26,614 bases of DNA from DAOTXL01 sp034435455 (GCA_034435455.1 DAOTXL010000038.1:1-26614); one strand, 5' to 3'. Shown: positions 1 through 8,349, counted from the stretch's first letter. The notes: a model not told the origin generated them from the letters alone. Numbers and translations: made by a program.

Positions 1-19
1 GCCAGGATTGGCAGATAAT

Positions 20-379
20 TCATTGTAACTGACCATTGCAACTTGCTCCCTGCATCAATTGATTAGGCAGGGTCGCAAGTATAGGTATCAATGACAAATT
101 TGTCAAAACTAAATCTCTATAATGTCTAATAAACTCCTTGCAGCGCACCCGCAAAACAAGCACCAGCTTCCGGTCCTCGTCTATACTGTAAACAATGCGC
201 CATTTTTTGACCAGCCACAGGCGGTAGATGTTTGGCTTGTCCCGCAGTTCTTTGGCACGCGGAGGGCGGGGGTTTTCCGTCAGGCTATGAAGCAGTTTGA
301 GGGCCGGAGCATGCACGTAGCCGGGCAGTGCGGCGATCTCTTTTTGGGCATCCGGCGAGATCTCAACCCGGTAATTCAT
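20..379 (-). CDS. RelE/ParE-family toxin of a type II toxin-antitoxin pair
   Basis: The protein resembles RelE/ParE ribonuclease or gyrase-poison toxins. It has an N-terminal MNYRVEISPDAQKEIAALP helix, a central NIYRLWLVKKWRIVYSIDE strand pair and a VLVLRVRCKEFIRHYRDL C-terminus. The start chosen is the ATG at 379; a GTG at 388 is possible. The gene overlaps the 3' end of the upstream ORF by 17 bp, the usual antitoxin-first arrangement. Family members normally end close to the YRDL segment (about 85-95 residues). Here the frame continues for about 30 more residues into AT-rich sequence, so the natural stop may have been lost. Family assignment is from overall pattern. The target (mRNA or gyrase) cannot be told from the sequence. 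Confidence 0.75.
   Translation of the reverse strand: MNYRVEISPDAQKEIAALPGYVHAPALKLLHSLTENPRPPRAKELRDKPNIYRLWLVKKWRIVYSIDEDRKLVLVLRVRCKEFIRHYRDLVLTNLSLIPILATLPNQLMQGASCNGQLQ
92..105. repeat. Perfect 14-nt palindrome inside the toxin 3' extension
   Basis: TGACAAATTTGTCA is a perfect inverted repeat in an AT-rich stretch within the unusual C-terminal extension of the toxin frame. It looks like an operator half-site pair or decayed intergenic sequence, but no bound regulator can be named. Confidence 0.4.
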
Positions 380-668
380 GTGAGGCACCAGCCTGGGTGA
401 GTTCGGCTTCGAATTCCTCCAACGTCTTCCAACCCTGTGAATTCTTTTCGTACTGCTCTATACTCACAAGGGCTTCAGCCAGCAGTTTTTCATCGCCAGC
501 GGGGTCCTCCGGCCCTTCATGCTCCCAATAGTCGAGGATGGCCCGGTCTGGCGTGCGGAGCAGGCGCGTGAGCTCTTCGCGGACCGCTTTTTGTATTGCG
601 TGCTGGATAATACTCTCCAAATCGGCCAGACTGATTGTAATGGTAGCCTGGGCTGTAGTTGTGCTCAT
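363..668 (-). CDS. Putative antitoxin partner of the RelE/ParE toxin
   Basis: A small 101-residue acidic protein beginning MSTTTAQATITISLADLES. It has a predicted helical segment (IIQHAIQKAVREELTRLL) and an acidic C-terminal half, as expected for an antitoxin that masks a basic toxin. The ATG at 668 is preferred over an upstream in-frame start at 701 because an AAGGGGG Shine-Dalgarno lies 7-8 nt before it, and 701 would fall inside the promoter. I do not recognise a named DNA-binding fold. The assignment rests on position: directly upstream of, and overlapping, a RelE/ParE-like toxin. It probably binds both the toxin and the operon promoter, which is inference. Confidence 0.6.
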   Translation of the reverse strand: MSTTTAQATITISLADLESIIQHAIQKAVREELTRLLRTPDRAILDYWEHEGPEDPAGDEKLLAEALVSIEQYEKNSQGWKTLEEFEAELTQAGASHELPG

Positions 669-691
669 GGTGCATCCCCCTTCTGCGGTAC

Positions 692-720
692 AGTTTAGCA
701 TATATCCGCACGCAGGGCAA
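692..720 (-). promoter_or_regulatory. Sigma70-type promoter of the toxin-antitoxin operon
   Basis: Minus strand: TTGCCC (715-720), a 17-nt spacer, then TAAACT (692-697), 24 nt upstream of the antitoxin ATG. Confidence 0.55.
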
Positions 721-753
721 GTGTGGTTTGCCCGTGTCTCCGGCTCCGTCCCC

Positions 754-3700
754 CTATCCCCCCGGCCGGGTGACGGCGATCCAGCGCCGGACGAGGTCGA
801 TCTTGAAGCGGTACAGGCTGCTCTGCGGGCCGGAACGGGTGACGATGTCCCGGGCCTGGAGGTGGGCCAGGGCCCGGGTCAGGGCCTCTTCCGTCAGATC
901 ATAGCCTTTGCGCCCCAACTCTTCGGCGATCTGGGCCGGGGTGACCGCCGCGTCGGCGTCGGGCAGCCGGTCGGTGAGGGCCAGCATGACCCGCTGCTCG
1001 TCGGGGGTGGCACCGGCCCACAGATATTTAAAGTGAGCCTCGCCCCGCTCGACAATCCGCTCCAATACCTGGTCCACGCAGGTGACGGTCAGGTAGTTAT
1101 GCCGGGTCTCGTTGTGATAGGCCACCATCTCGTGGCACACCACCTGGGTGAAATAAGGGTGCCCGGCCGCCACCTGGATAATGCGCTCTACGGCCAGGGG
1201 GTCATATTCCAGGCCGTAAGGCGCAACCGGTTCGGTCACCAGGCGGCGCACCTCATCGGGAGCCAGGAAGGTGATGCGCTTGTAGGCAGCAATGTTGAAC
1301 AGAATAGACCAGTAATCGGCGCACAGCTCCTCCAGCTTGTGGGTGCCAGAAAAGACAAAGTCCACGCGCGGTTCGTGCTGCATCAGGTTGCGCAGGAAGG
1401 CAAAGATTTCCGGCTCCAGCCGGCCGTCCTCCACCCGCTTTTGCAGCTCCTCGAACTCGTCGAACATCAGGAGCAGGTTGCGGCTATCCAACCGGTCCAC
1501 CACCGCCCGCAGAAAGCGGGAACGGAAGGTGAACTCGGGGGCCTCTTCATATTCGGCCCGGGCGGGCAGTTCCACCAGGATGCCGTGGCTCTCCAGGGTA
1601 TAGGCGATGTCGTCGCTGAGGGCATGCAGGAAATCGGCCGTGCCCCGCGCCGCCTTGCCCTGCATGTCTACCAGGACGGCGATGTGGGTGTCGGACAGCA
1701 GTTCCTGCAGGCGGTAGAGGATGGAGGTCTTGCCGGTGCGCCGCTGGCCGTGCAGGACGATGACGTTGTTCTGATACGCGCCCAGCAGGTGTTCCCGCAC
1801 AAAGTCGAACACATCCTGCCGCCCGACAAACATCTCGCCGGAACGGAGCGGCGTGCCGGTGACATAGGGGATGGGAAAGATGCGCTGGAAAGGCCGGTCG
1901 GTCCTGTCTTCCTCCAACTCCAGCAGGTCGGCAAATTCCACCCGCCGCCCGTGGTCCACGGCATCGTCGAAGGTCAGTTCCCAGGCCAGACGCAGGCGAC
2001 GCGGGCCGGCAGGGGCCAGCCAGAATTCCAGCTCACGGCTCTCTTGCGGGCCGAGGATCTCCACCTGTTGTTCGGCGCCCTCGGTCACCTGATAGCCCTC
2101 CCCATCCAGGACGTGCAGCCGGATGTTCTGGGCCACGTTCAACCCCATGTTGGTGAGGAGGATGCTCTGGCGCACCCTGGGGGCCAGGCCGGTGCGGGGG
2201 ACCTGGAGCCGGGCCTGGAGATCGGCCCGGCCCTGGAGTTCCTGGGTGGCCCTCAGCACAAACCCCTGCCAGTGGTCCAGCAGGCGGTGCACCAGCCCGA
2301 TCTCAGGGTAAGGGGTCTGGCACGCCCGGCCTGCCTCACTGTCCGGTGCCGTGCTGCGCCGCAGGTCGAGGATGGCCGCCTGGGCGCTGTTGAGAAAGAT
2401 CAGCCGGGTGTTCAGGTCATCCACCCGCTCCACCTTTTGCAATTCACCCAGCACCCGCCCGATCCCATCGCAACTGCGGGCCAGCAACACCGGCAGCGAG
2501 GAGGTGATCTCGCGGGGCGGCGGCTGGATGGCCGTCACCTGGGCCAGCGTCCTGGCGGCCAGCCCCTCGCTCAGGACGCGGTACAGTTCGCCGACCTCGG
2601 CCCGCCAGCGCCAGCCCTCCTGGCCGGCCACCGTCTCCCGGATGGCCGAAACCGCCCGGTCGGCCTGGTCGGGCACGCTGCTGAGGGTGTGATACGCGGC
2701 CACCACGCCCGCGGCGGCCGGCTCCCGGAGCAGAAAGGCCAGGTGGGGCAGGACCCGCACCGCCCTGGCATCGGTGGTGTATAACCCATAGAGGCGGGGC
2801 AACAGGCTGGCCGGCTGGGCGTTGACCGTGCGGGCAATGCGGGCAGCCCGATCCACCGGCCGGCGGAAGAGGAGGGGCAGGGTCAGCCCGTATAACACCG
2901 CCTGCGGAGCGAGCCAGGCCAGGACCCCCAGCAAAACAGCGCCGAACAGCGGCAACGGCAGGGCGTAGAACAGGGGGATTGCCCGCTGAGGGGTATGGAT
3001 GAACTCAATGAGCCAGTCCAACAGCTCCGGCTCCATATAAAATTCTTCCTCAGGGTCCACCGTCTGGGCCATCTGGGCCACCTCAAAGGCCGCATAGCGC
3101 GAGACGCTGAGGACGGTGAAGGCTATCGGCAGCACCGCCAGGAGGGTGAACAGCGCAGCGACCACCCCGGCGATCATCACCGCCTGAAAGCGGGACAGGT
3201 GGCGGCGGGGCGGGTCCTTCAAGAGAAGCACGGCCAGGGCACCGATGCCCAGCACGGTCAGGACAAACAGCGGAGCCAGGCAGCTTAGCAGCGTTTCGCT
3301 GGACAGGAGCTGCACGAGCGGGCCGGCGTTTCCCCGCAGGGCGGTTTGCAGGGCCGGCCAGTCTACCTGCAGGTTGCTGAAAAAGGCGACGGTGATGCTC
3401 AGCCAAAACACGCTGCCGCCGATGAGCCCGGCCACGATGCCCGCCTGCCACACGTCGTCATGATTGGCGAACCAGCGACGGCGGGGCTGAGGCCCGTGGA
3501 TCGTGTCCAGTAGAGAGGGAGACGGCACCCGTTTTCGACGCCGTAACCCGCCGACGATCGCCCCCTCTATGCCGCCCAACAGCCCGCCGGCCAGCAGGCA
3601 CAGGTCCATCCTGGCATGGGTGGTAATCGTCATCTGGCGCAGAAACTCGAGGAGCATCCGGTCCGGCGGATAGGGGTCCTGGGGCACAGGTTGGTGGCCC

Positions 3701-4029
3701 CACAGGCGCAGGGCGGCGACCACGGCGGCGGTGGGGGCCAGCAGCAGGGCGTAGAACAGCACGCTGACCACCAGGCCGCCGATGGCCCCGGCCTTGAAAC
3801 CACGGCCCACGTTGTCGGCACCGCTCCACCGGGCGGCCAGGCTGCCGATCAACGCCAGGGCGGCCAGGCCCAGCACCCCATGCCCGATCCACAACAGCGG
3901 GTGTGCCGGCGGCTGCAACCTCGGCGGTAGCCCCTGCAACCTGGCATAGATCCACAGGGTAGGATAGATGGCCACCAGGACAAAGACCACCCCCACCAGC
4001 AGCCCGGCGATCACACTGCGCCTGATCAT
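754..4029 (-). CDS. Multi-pass membrane protein with C-terminal AAA/STAND-like ATPase domain
   Basis: A 1091-residue protein of unknown function. Residues about 6-390 hold seven to nine hydrophobic segments (for example VIAGLLVGVVFVLVAIYPTL). Residues about 400-600 look helical. A beta-rich segment at about 615-690 (SILLTNMGLNVAQNIRLHV) resembles an Ig-like/CARDB module. A P-loop ATPase follows: VGRQDVFDFV box, Walker A GQRRTGKTS (Lys767), Walker B LLLMFDEFEEL (Asp857), FSGTHKLEEL sensor-like segment, then a winged-helix-like C-terminus (about 1010-1085). It overlaps the upstream kinase gene by 4 nt (ATGA), so the two are translationally coupled. Inference: a membrane-anchored switch ATPase working with that kinase. 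No catalytic effector domain is visible beyond the ATPase. The family resembles the ATPase-with-VGR-box proteins common in Chloroflexota and Cyanobacteria. Confidence 0.8.
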   Translation of the reverse strand: MIRRSVIAGLLVGVVFVLVAIYPTLWIYARLQGLPPRLQPPAHPLLWIGHGVLGLAALALIGSLAARWSGADNVGRGFKAGAIGGLVVSVLFYALLLAPTAAVVAALRLWGHQPVPQDPYPPDRMLLEFLRQMTITTHARMDLCLLAGGLLGGIEGAIVGGLRRRKRVPSPSLLDTIHGPQPRRRWFANHDDVWQAGIVAGLIGGSVFWLSITVAFFSNLQVDWPALQTALRGNAGPLVQLLSSETLLSCLAPLFVLTVLGIGALAVLLLKDPPRRHLSRFQAVMIAGVVAALFTLLAVLPIAFTVLSVSRYAAFEVAQMAQTVDPEEEFYMEPELLDWLIEFIHTPQRAIPLFYALPLPLFGAVLLGVLAWLAPQAVLYGLTLPLLFRRPVDRAARIARTVNAQPASLLPRLYGLYTTDARAVRVLPHLAFLLREPAAAGVVAAYHTLSSVPDQADRAVSAIRETVAGQEGWRWRAEVGELYRVLSEGLAARTLAQVTAIQPPPREITSSLPVLLARSCDGIGRVLGELQKVERVDDLNTRLIFLNSAQAAILDLRRSTAPDSEAGRACQTPYPEIGLVHRLLDHWQGFVLRATQELQGRADLQARLQVPRTGLAPRVRQSILLTNMGLNVAQNIRLHVLDGEGYQVTEGAEQQVEILGPQESRELEFWLAPAGPRRLRLAWELTFDDAVDHGRRVEFADLLELEEDRTDRPFQRIFPIPYVTGTPLRSGEMFVGRQDVFDFVREHLLGAYQNNVIVLHGQRRTGKTSILYRLQELLSDTHIAVLVDMQGKAARGTADFLHALSDDIAYTLESHGILVELPARAEYEEAPEFTFRSRFLRAVVDRLDSRNLLLMFDEFEELQKRVEDGRLEPEIFAFLRNLMQHEPRVDFVFSGTHKLEELCADYWSILFNIAAYKRITFLAPDEVRRLVTEPVAPYGLEYDPLAVERIIQVAAGHPYFTQVVCHEMVAYHNETRHNYLTVTCVDQVLERIVERGEAHFKYLWAGATPDEQRVMLALTDRLPDADAAVTPAQIAEELGRKGYDLTEEALTRALAHLQARDIVTRSGPQSSLYRFKIDLVRRWIAVTRPGG

Positions 4030-6020
4030 CCCCCACCTCCCCGTCCCACCGGCCAGGCCTGCTCCACCGCCTGGACCAGGGCCGCCCCGTTGGGATAGCG
4101 GTCCTCCGGCTTTTTGGCCAGGGCGCGTTGCAGCACCTGATCGAGGGCCGGCGGCAGGTCGGGCACCCGCAGGTGCAGGGGAGGCGGCGTATCGGAGAGG
4201 TGTTTGAGCAGCACGGCCACCGGGGTATCGGCGGTGAAGGGCAGCTCCCCGGCCAGCATCTCGTACAGGATGACCGCCAGGGAATAGAGGTCGGCGCGGG
4301 CCGTCACCTGGCCGCCGCTGCCCTGCTCCGGGGCCATGTAGTCGGGTGTGCCGATGGTCATGCCGGTGCCGGTGAACTGCACCCCCTCCAGGATTTTCGC
4401 CACGCCGAAATCGGTCAGCACCGGGGTGAAGGTCCCCCTCGCATCCCCCTCCTCGATGCGCAGCATGATATTGGCCGGCTTGACGTCACGATGGATGATG
4501 TCGTGGCTGTGGGCGTAATCCAGGGCCGAGGCGATGCCCCGCAACACGGTCAGCACCTCCCAGGATGGGATCCGCTCGCCGGCCGCCTGCGCCGAGCGGA
4601 TGCGCATCTTGAGCGTATCGCCGGCGATATATTCCATGACCATGTAGTGGATCGGCCCCTCCACGCCAAAGTCATAGACCTGGACGATGTTGGGGTGCCG
4701 GAGGCGGGCGATGGCCGCTGCTTCGCGCTGGAAGCGGGCGCGGAACTCTTCATCGGTGGCAAAGTGGGGGGCCAGCACCTTGATGGCGACAGCACGGTCG
4801 AGCAGCGGCTGGTAGCCTTTGTACACCTTGGCCATGCCCCCCTGTCCCAACGCAGCGATCACCCGGTAGTTGCCCAGTTGCTTGCCGGTCAGGTCGGTGG
4901 CCGACTTGGGGGCGACGAGGGTGGGCTTGGTGGGCTCGCCCGGCCCGGCCCGGCGCTGTTCCTCCACAAAGACGGCAAAGGCGTGGCCAAAGGGCACGTA
5001 GCGCCGCCCCTCCGGTCGGATGAGGGCCCTGGCCAGCAGTGTTTTGCGCAGCGATTCGCCGGCCTGGTTGGGCGACAGGAGCGCCGCCTGCTCCTCCGGG
5101 CTGAGCTGCGACCAGAGGTAGCGGTAGTGGTCCTCGGCCTCGGCGGTGAAACGGCGGGCAGCCCGGTCGTAGGCGTCGGGAGAGCGGGGCCGGCCCCGGC
5201 CCGGCAGCTCGTAGAGGTGAAAGCCGGCGATCTGGAGGAAAAAGGGGTGTGGCCCGGCCAGCTCCAGCGCCAGATCAATCTCCTCGTCGCAAAACCCCGG
5301 CCCCTCGCCCTGCCCGGAGAGGGTCGCCAGCAGGCCCCGGGCCTCCTCGTCGGGCATCAGCCCCAAAGGCAGTTCGGAAAAGATATTGAAAAAGGGAGAG
5401 GACAGGGTATCCCGGTGGTGATAGGTCAGCTCGTACAGGCTCCGCTTGGAGGCGGTCAGGTAGACGAACCCCAGTTCACCGGCCAGGCTGCGCAGTTCGC
5501 TGTAAAAGTCGGACTCAAAGTTGGGGTTACGGGCCAGCCCCTCGAACTCATCCAGGGCCAGCACCAGGTCCAGGCCGGCGTCGCGCAGTTGGCGCAGCAG
5601 GCGACGGACGGTGGTGAAGCGCAGTTCCCCGGCCTCCAGCAGCCGGCCGGCTCCGGCCCGCAGGCCGGGCGCCGCGGGATGTGCGCCCGAAGGGGCGCCC
5701 GGCGACAAGGCGGCGATCAGGCGGTCCAGCAACTCAATCCAGAACTCCTCCCGCCGCGCCGAGGCCATGCCCTCCAGGTCGAAATAGAGAAACAGGGTCC
5801 GCTCCGGGTCCAGGCCGAAGCGCTGCATCTGCTCCGGACGGGCAATGGCCGTCAGCAACGAGCTTTTGCCCAACTTGCGCTCGCCGACGATGGAGCGGCA
5901 CTGGTGGGTAACGACGGCGCTGTATAGCGCCTCCAGCTCTCGCCGGCGGCCGTAAAAATAGGCCGGATCGGTGATCCGCTGGCGGCTGAAGAATGGATTG
6001 CGCAGCCGTTTGAGGTCCAT
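4026..6020 (-). CDS. STAND-like ATPase fused to a Hanks-type Ser/Thr protein kinase
   Basis: A 664-residue cytosolic fusion. Residues about 7-350 form an AAA/STAND-like ATPase: FYGRRREL box, Walker A GERKLGKSS (Lys52), Walker B LVLALDEFEGL (Asp157), and a GPHPFFLQIAGFHLY segment typical of this ATPase group. Residues about 383-650 are a complete, apparently active Ser/Thr kinase: glycine loop LGQGGMAKVY, VAIK (Lys414), HRDVKPAN (Asp512), DFG (Asp537), APE (around 564). The ATG at 6020 is chosen because AGGAGAA precedes it; a longer frame back to 6149 would run through the promoter. No membrane segment is seen. Kinases of this group usually carry the kinase N-terminally, so the ATPase-first order is notable. 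Its substrate is unknown; the coupled membrane ATPase downstream is the obvious candidate partner. Confidence 0.9.
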   Translation of the reverse strand: MDLKRLRNPFFSRQRITDPAYFYGRRRELEALYSAVVTHQCRSIVGERKLGKSSLLTAIARPEQMQRFGLDPERTLFLYFDLEGMASARREEFWIELLDRLIAALSPGAPSGAHPAAPGLRAGAGRLLEAGELRFTTVRRLLRQLRDAGLDLVLALDEFEGLARNPNFESDFYSELRSLAGELGFVYLTASKRSLYELTYHHRDTLSSPFFNIFSELPLGLMPDEEARGLLATLSGQGEGPGFCDEEIDLALELAGPHPFFLQIAGFHLYELPGRGRPRSPDAYDRAARRFTAEAEDHYRYLWSQLSPEEQAALLSPNQAGESLRKTLLARALIRPEGRRYVPFGHAFAVFVEEQRRAGPGEPTKPTLVAPKSATDLTGKQLGNYRVIAALGQGGMAKVYKGYQPLLDRAVAIKVLAPHFATDEEFRARFQREAAAIARLRHPNIVQVYDFGVEGPIHYMVMEYIAGDTLKMRIRSAQAAGERIPSWEVLTVLRGIASALDYAHSHDIIHRDVKPANIMLRIEEGDARGTFTPVLTDFGVAKILEGVQFTGTGMTIGTPDYMAPEQGSGGQVTARADLYSLAVILYEMLAGELPFTADTPVAVLLKHLSDTPPPLHLRVPDLPPALDQVLQRALAKKPEDRYPNGAALVQAVEQAWPVGRGGGG

Positions 6021-6050
6021 TCTTGTTCTCCTGCGACGTAGCTGACCGCT

Positions 6051-6079
6051 ATTATACCCGGAAACGCGGTGAATGACAA
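6051..6079 (-). promoter_or_regulatory. Promoter of the ATPase-kinase operon
   Basis: Minus strand: TTGTCA (6074-6079), 17-nt spacer, TATAAT (6051-6056). It lies about 30 nt upstream of the ATG at 6020. Confidence 0.7.
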
Positions 6080-6227
6080 TTCCCGTCCGATCGCAGTCTG
6101 CAATGGCCGGAAGAACCACGCTCCCTGTTCTATACGCAAGAAGCCGCAAAGGGGCTTTCCTGTCGCCCCCCCGCGCCGGTTTGATCCGTCAACGGCTTCA
6201 GCCTCACCACCTTCAGCCCCCCGGCGT

Positions 6228-6256
6228 TTGACATTTCCTCCTTCTATTGGTACAAT
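6228..6256 (+). promoter_or_regulatory. Promoter of tRNA-Glu
   Basis: A perfect TTGACA (6228-6233), 17-nt spacer and TACAAT (6251-6256), 20 nt before the mature tRNA 5' end. Confidence 0.8.
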
Positions 6257-6276
6257 AGCGGTGCTGTTGCGGGCAG

Positions 6277-6349
6277 GGCGGATTCGTCTAGAGGCCCAGG
6301 ATACTGCCCTCTCAAGGCAGAGACACGGGTTCGAATCCCGTATCCGCTA
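6277..6349 (+). tRNA. tRNA-Glu(CTC)
   Basis: The cloverleaf folds well: acceptor GGCGGAT with ATCCGCT (the first pair is G-U), D-arm GTCTAGAGGCCCAGGAT typical of tRNA-Glu, anticodon stem CTGCC/GGCAG with loop CTCTCAA (anticodon CTC), and T-arm ACGGG/CCCGT with TTCGAAT. The 3' CCA is not encoded. Confidence 0.95.
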
Positions 6350-6356
6350 CCCAAAA

Positions 6357-6394
6357 ACCTCCGGGATCTGCCGGGACCCCGGAGGTCTTTTTTT
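6357..6394. terminator. Bidirectional intrinsic terminator
   Basis: A 9-bp stem ACCTCCGGG/CCCGGAGGT is followed by seven T on the plus strand and by five T on the minus strand. It can therefore end both tRNA-Glu and the convergent DUF503 gene. Confidence 0.85.
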
Positions 6395-6677
6395 AGAGCA
6401 GTTCGATCTGGTAATCCACCAGTTCGACGTCAGGGCGGGTGGCCTCGATCCAATGCACCACCCGCTCTAACTGGCCGTGGGCATAGTCGGCGCTGGCCGA
6501 TACGCAGGCGACCCCCAGCACGGCCCGCTGCCACAGGTTTTGAGCATCCACCTCGGCGATGGAGACGTTGAACTCGCGGCTCACGCGGCTGACGATCGAT
6601 TTCACGACGCTGCGCTTGCCCTTGAGCGAGCCGTTGCCCGGCAACCGCAGTTCAATCGTGCAGACCCCGATGTGCAT
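6393..6677 (-). CDS. DUF503 (YlxP-like) family protein
   Basis: A 94-residue protein with the DUF503 signature: N-terminal MHIGVCTIELRLPGNGSLKGKRSV, then VSREFNVSIAEVD and a QRAVLGVACVSA segment. The length is full for the family. B. subtilis YlxP is encoded near rbfA and infB; here it is a single gene with its own promoter. A GGGAG Shine-Dalgarno precedes the ATG at 6677. The family is linked by context to ribosome maturation, but no biochemical role is established. The stop overlaps the terminator T-tract shared with tRNA-Glu. Confidence 0.9.
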   Translation of the reverse strand: MHIGVCTIELRLPGNGSLKGKRSVVKSIVSRVSREFNVSIAEVDAQNLWQRAVLGVACVSASADYAHGQLERVVHWIEATRPDVELVDYQIELL

Positions 6678-6704
6678 GGTCGGTGCTCCCGGTAGGATGG
6701 TACC

Positions 6705-6733
6705 ATTCTACCACAAGGGGGGACGGCCGGCAA
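6705..6733 (-). promoter_or_regulatory. Promoter of the DUF503 gene
   Basis: Minus strand: TTGCCG (6728-6733), 17-nt spacer, TAGAAT (6705-6710), 27 nt upstream of the ATG. Confidence 0.55.
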
Positions 6734-6747
6734 GCCGGCGTGTTTGC

Positions 6748-7584
6748 TCAGACACGGGCCGTCCAGGTAGAAGCCGCATAGCGGCTGCGGCGCAGTTCGG
6801 CAGCCAGAGCGCGCTCGCGGGCGGTTAGCCGGCCGGGAACCAGGGTCAGGTTGAGCGCCTGGGCAAAGCCCTGGGCCAGGGCTTCGGCGGCCTGGGCAAA
6901 GGGGATGGGACGGCCCACTGCCTCTTCCAGGGTGACGGCCCGCGCCCGCAGGTGGTGTCGCTGCGCTTCCCGCCCGGCTTCAGGCAGGAAAAGATAGGCG
7001 ACGATACGGGCCAGGTCGCCCCTCAGCGGCAGGCTGCCATGTTGCAACACGCCCCCCCGCGCCCGCCACTGGGCGCTGCCCACCAGTTTGCGCCCGCCGA
7101 CCATGATCTCATAGTCGGAGGGGGTCTGGAAGCAGATGGCGGTGGGATCGGCGACCGGCCCTCGGACCCCGGCCTGGACTGCCTCGGCGCCCAGGAGATG
7201 CAGCCCGGCCAGCAGCCCTTCACTCAGGCGGCGGTAGCTTGTCAACACGTCGCCTGTGGCGCGTGGATCGCCCTGCGGCAGGGCCACCGAGTAGGTCAGT
7301 TCATCGGTGTGGAGGATGGCCCGCCCGCCGGTGGGCCGGCGCACCACATCCACCCCGGCGGCGCGGCAGGCTGCCAGGTCGGCATCGGCCAGCGGCTGAT
7401 TGCGGCCCAGGCTCAGGCAGGGCGGCGACCAGGCGTAGAGGCGCAGGGTAGGGGGGCTGGAACCCTCGACCACAGCGGTCAGGATGGCCTCGTCCACCGC
7501 CATGTTGGTCGCCCCATCGGCTTCCCCGTCCACCAGCAACCGCCAGGTGGCAGGGGGATAAGGAGAGCCAAGATCCACCTCCAT
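6748..7584 (-). CDS. lipM: Octanoyl-[GcvH/ACP] transferase, LipM-type (BPL/LplA fold)
   Basis: A 278-residue cytosolic enzyme of the biotin/lipoate ligase fold. It probably moves the octanoyl group from acyl-carrier protein to a lipoyl domain in lipoate biosynthesis. Visible motifs are NMAVDEAIL, VRRPTGGRAILHTDELTYSV, then ICFQTPSDYEI with Cys151, VGGRKLVGSAQWR with Lys166, and VLQHGSLPL. The Cys-containing segment matches B. subtilis LipM, where the equivalent Cys is the acyl-accepting nucleophile. This favours an octanoyltransferase over a plain lipoate-protein ligase A, though LplA activity cannot be excluded. AAGGAG precedes the ATG at 7584. No lipA gene is in the window. Confidence 0.88.
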   Translation of the reverse strand: MEVDLGSPYPPATWRLLVDGEADGATNMAVDEAILTAVVEGSSPPTLRLYAWSPPCLSLGRNQPLADADLAACRAAGVDVVRRPTGGRAILHTDELTYSVALPQGDPRATGDVLTSYRRLSEGLLAGLHLLGAEAVQAGVRGPVADPTAICFQTPSDYEIMVGGRKLVGSAQWRARGGVLQHGSLPLRGDLARIVAYLFLPEAGREAQRHHLRARAVTLEEAVGRPIPFAQAAEALAQGFAQALNLTLVPGRLTARERALAAELRRSRYAASTWTARV

Positions 7585-7590
7585 CTACCC

Positions 7591-7932
7591 TTACTCCTTA
7601 CGTTCTACGCTCCCCATCGGGACCGTTACCCATGAAGGACACCCTCTGGCGGGGCAGTAACAGGCCAGGCTAAGACCCAGCCGCTGCATACCTGCGCCAC
7701 TGGCAGACAGACTCTCCCACTCCCAGCCCGCCCGGAGGCTGACCCCCTGCCATAGCCGCAACCGGGCCGGGGTGCGCCGGCCCCCGATATCCGGCTGCCC
7801 AAGGCTCTGCGGCGGACAGGCCACCCAGCCCAGAGGGCTCGCCAGCCGTTGTCCCAGCACCGCCCCCAGGATCAGGTTCATCAGCGTCGGGGAGTGGGAC
7901 CGAGTTCTCAACCACCATCCAATGAGGGTCAT
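7591..7932 (-). CDS. Doubtful 113-residue hypothetical ORF ahead of lipM
   Basis: The frame starts MTLIGWWLRTRSHSPTLMNL at 7932 and ends six bases before lipM, whose Shine-Dalgarno lies in its last codons. Codon third positions are GC-rich like real genes here. However, I recognise no family, the Shine-Dalgarno is weak, and the start abuts a dispersed inverted repeat. It may be a lineage-specific gene, the remnant of a longer gene broken by the repeat, or merely an open frame in GC-rich DNA. Confidence 0.25.
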   Translation of the reverse strand: MTLIGWWLRTRSHSPTLMNLILGAVLGQRLASPLGWVACPPQSLGQPDIGGRRTPARLRLWQGVSLRAGWEWESLSASGAGMQRLGLSLACYCPARGCPSWVTVPMGSVERKE

Positions 7933-7940
7933 TTCTTGTT

Positions 7941-8002
7941 CAGGTACCAGGCACTTGGGGCACGAGAGGCTCTCCGGAAGTGCCTGGCACCTCTGGCGGC
8001 GA
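7941..8002. repeat. Dispersed inverted-repeat element, copy 1
   Basis: Arms AGGTACCAGGCACTT (7942-7956) and AAGTGCCTGGCACCT (7978-7992) are inverted repeats with one mismatch, flanked by CTCTGGCGGCGA. A second copy in opposite orientation lies at 26448-26516 with the same flank and arms but a different loop. The size and form are those of a REP/MITE-like element with no coding capacity. Confidence 0.8.
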
Positions 8003-8328
8003 GAATGAAAAGACCCTGCCATCCGATTGGCCCCCGTGTCCAGCTTGCCAGCCTCCGTGTTTTTGATTTGCCAGGGTACAATGTACCTCCAATCACGGCG
8101 GCTGGCAACTTTCATTATGCCCAAGGCCAAATGGCCTTTTGACCACTTTTCCCGACGAAATCCTTTCCGAATCCCACCTGTCTGTCCCCGGTGCGGAATG
8201 CTCACCCTCCCGCCTGCCCCCGCAGCAAGTCGGCCGATCCCCTGGCCCTCCACACCTTCCTCCGCTCGCCGAAGGGGATGGGGGAGGTCAGATCTCCTCT
8301 GCGTTTTCTGCGGTCCCGGCGGCGAGAA

Positions 8329-8349
8329 CGGCGTCGCTGTTTGACGCCG
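8329..8349. promoter_or_regulatory. Inverted repeat overlapping the ada promoter -35 box
   Basis: CGGCGTC (8329-8335) and GACGCCG (8343-8349) form a 7-bp dyad with a 7-nt centre, covering the -35 hexamer at 8341-8346. This is a possible repressor site; the regulator is unknown. Confidence 0.35.

Noticed and set aside
538..2784. 748-residue open frame on the plus strand
   Set aside because: It is antisense to the membrane ATPase gene, which has clear Walker motifs and membrane segments. The translation is low-complexity Gly/Gln/His/Val-rich, typical of a GC-rich shadow frame.
4128..5927. 599-residue open frame on the plus strand
   Set aside because: Antisense to the kinase fusion with no recognisable domain.
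6021..6149. Upstream extension of the ATPase-kinase gene
   Set aside because: It would include the promoter (6051-6079). The ATG at 6020 has a good ribosome site and the conserved N-terminus.
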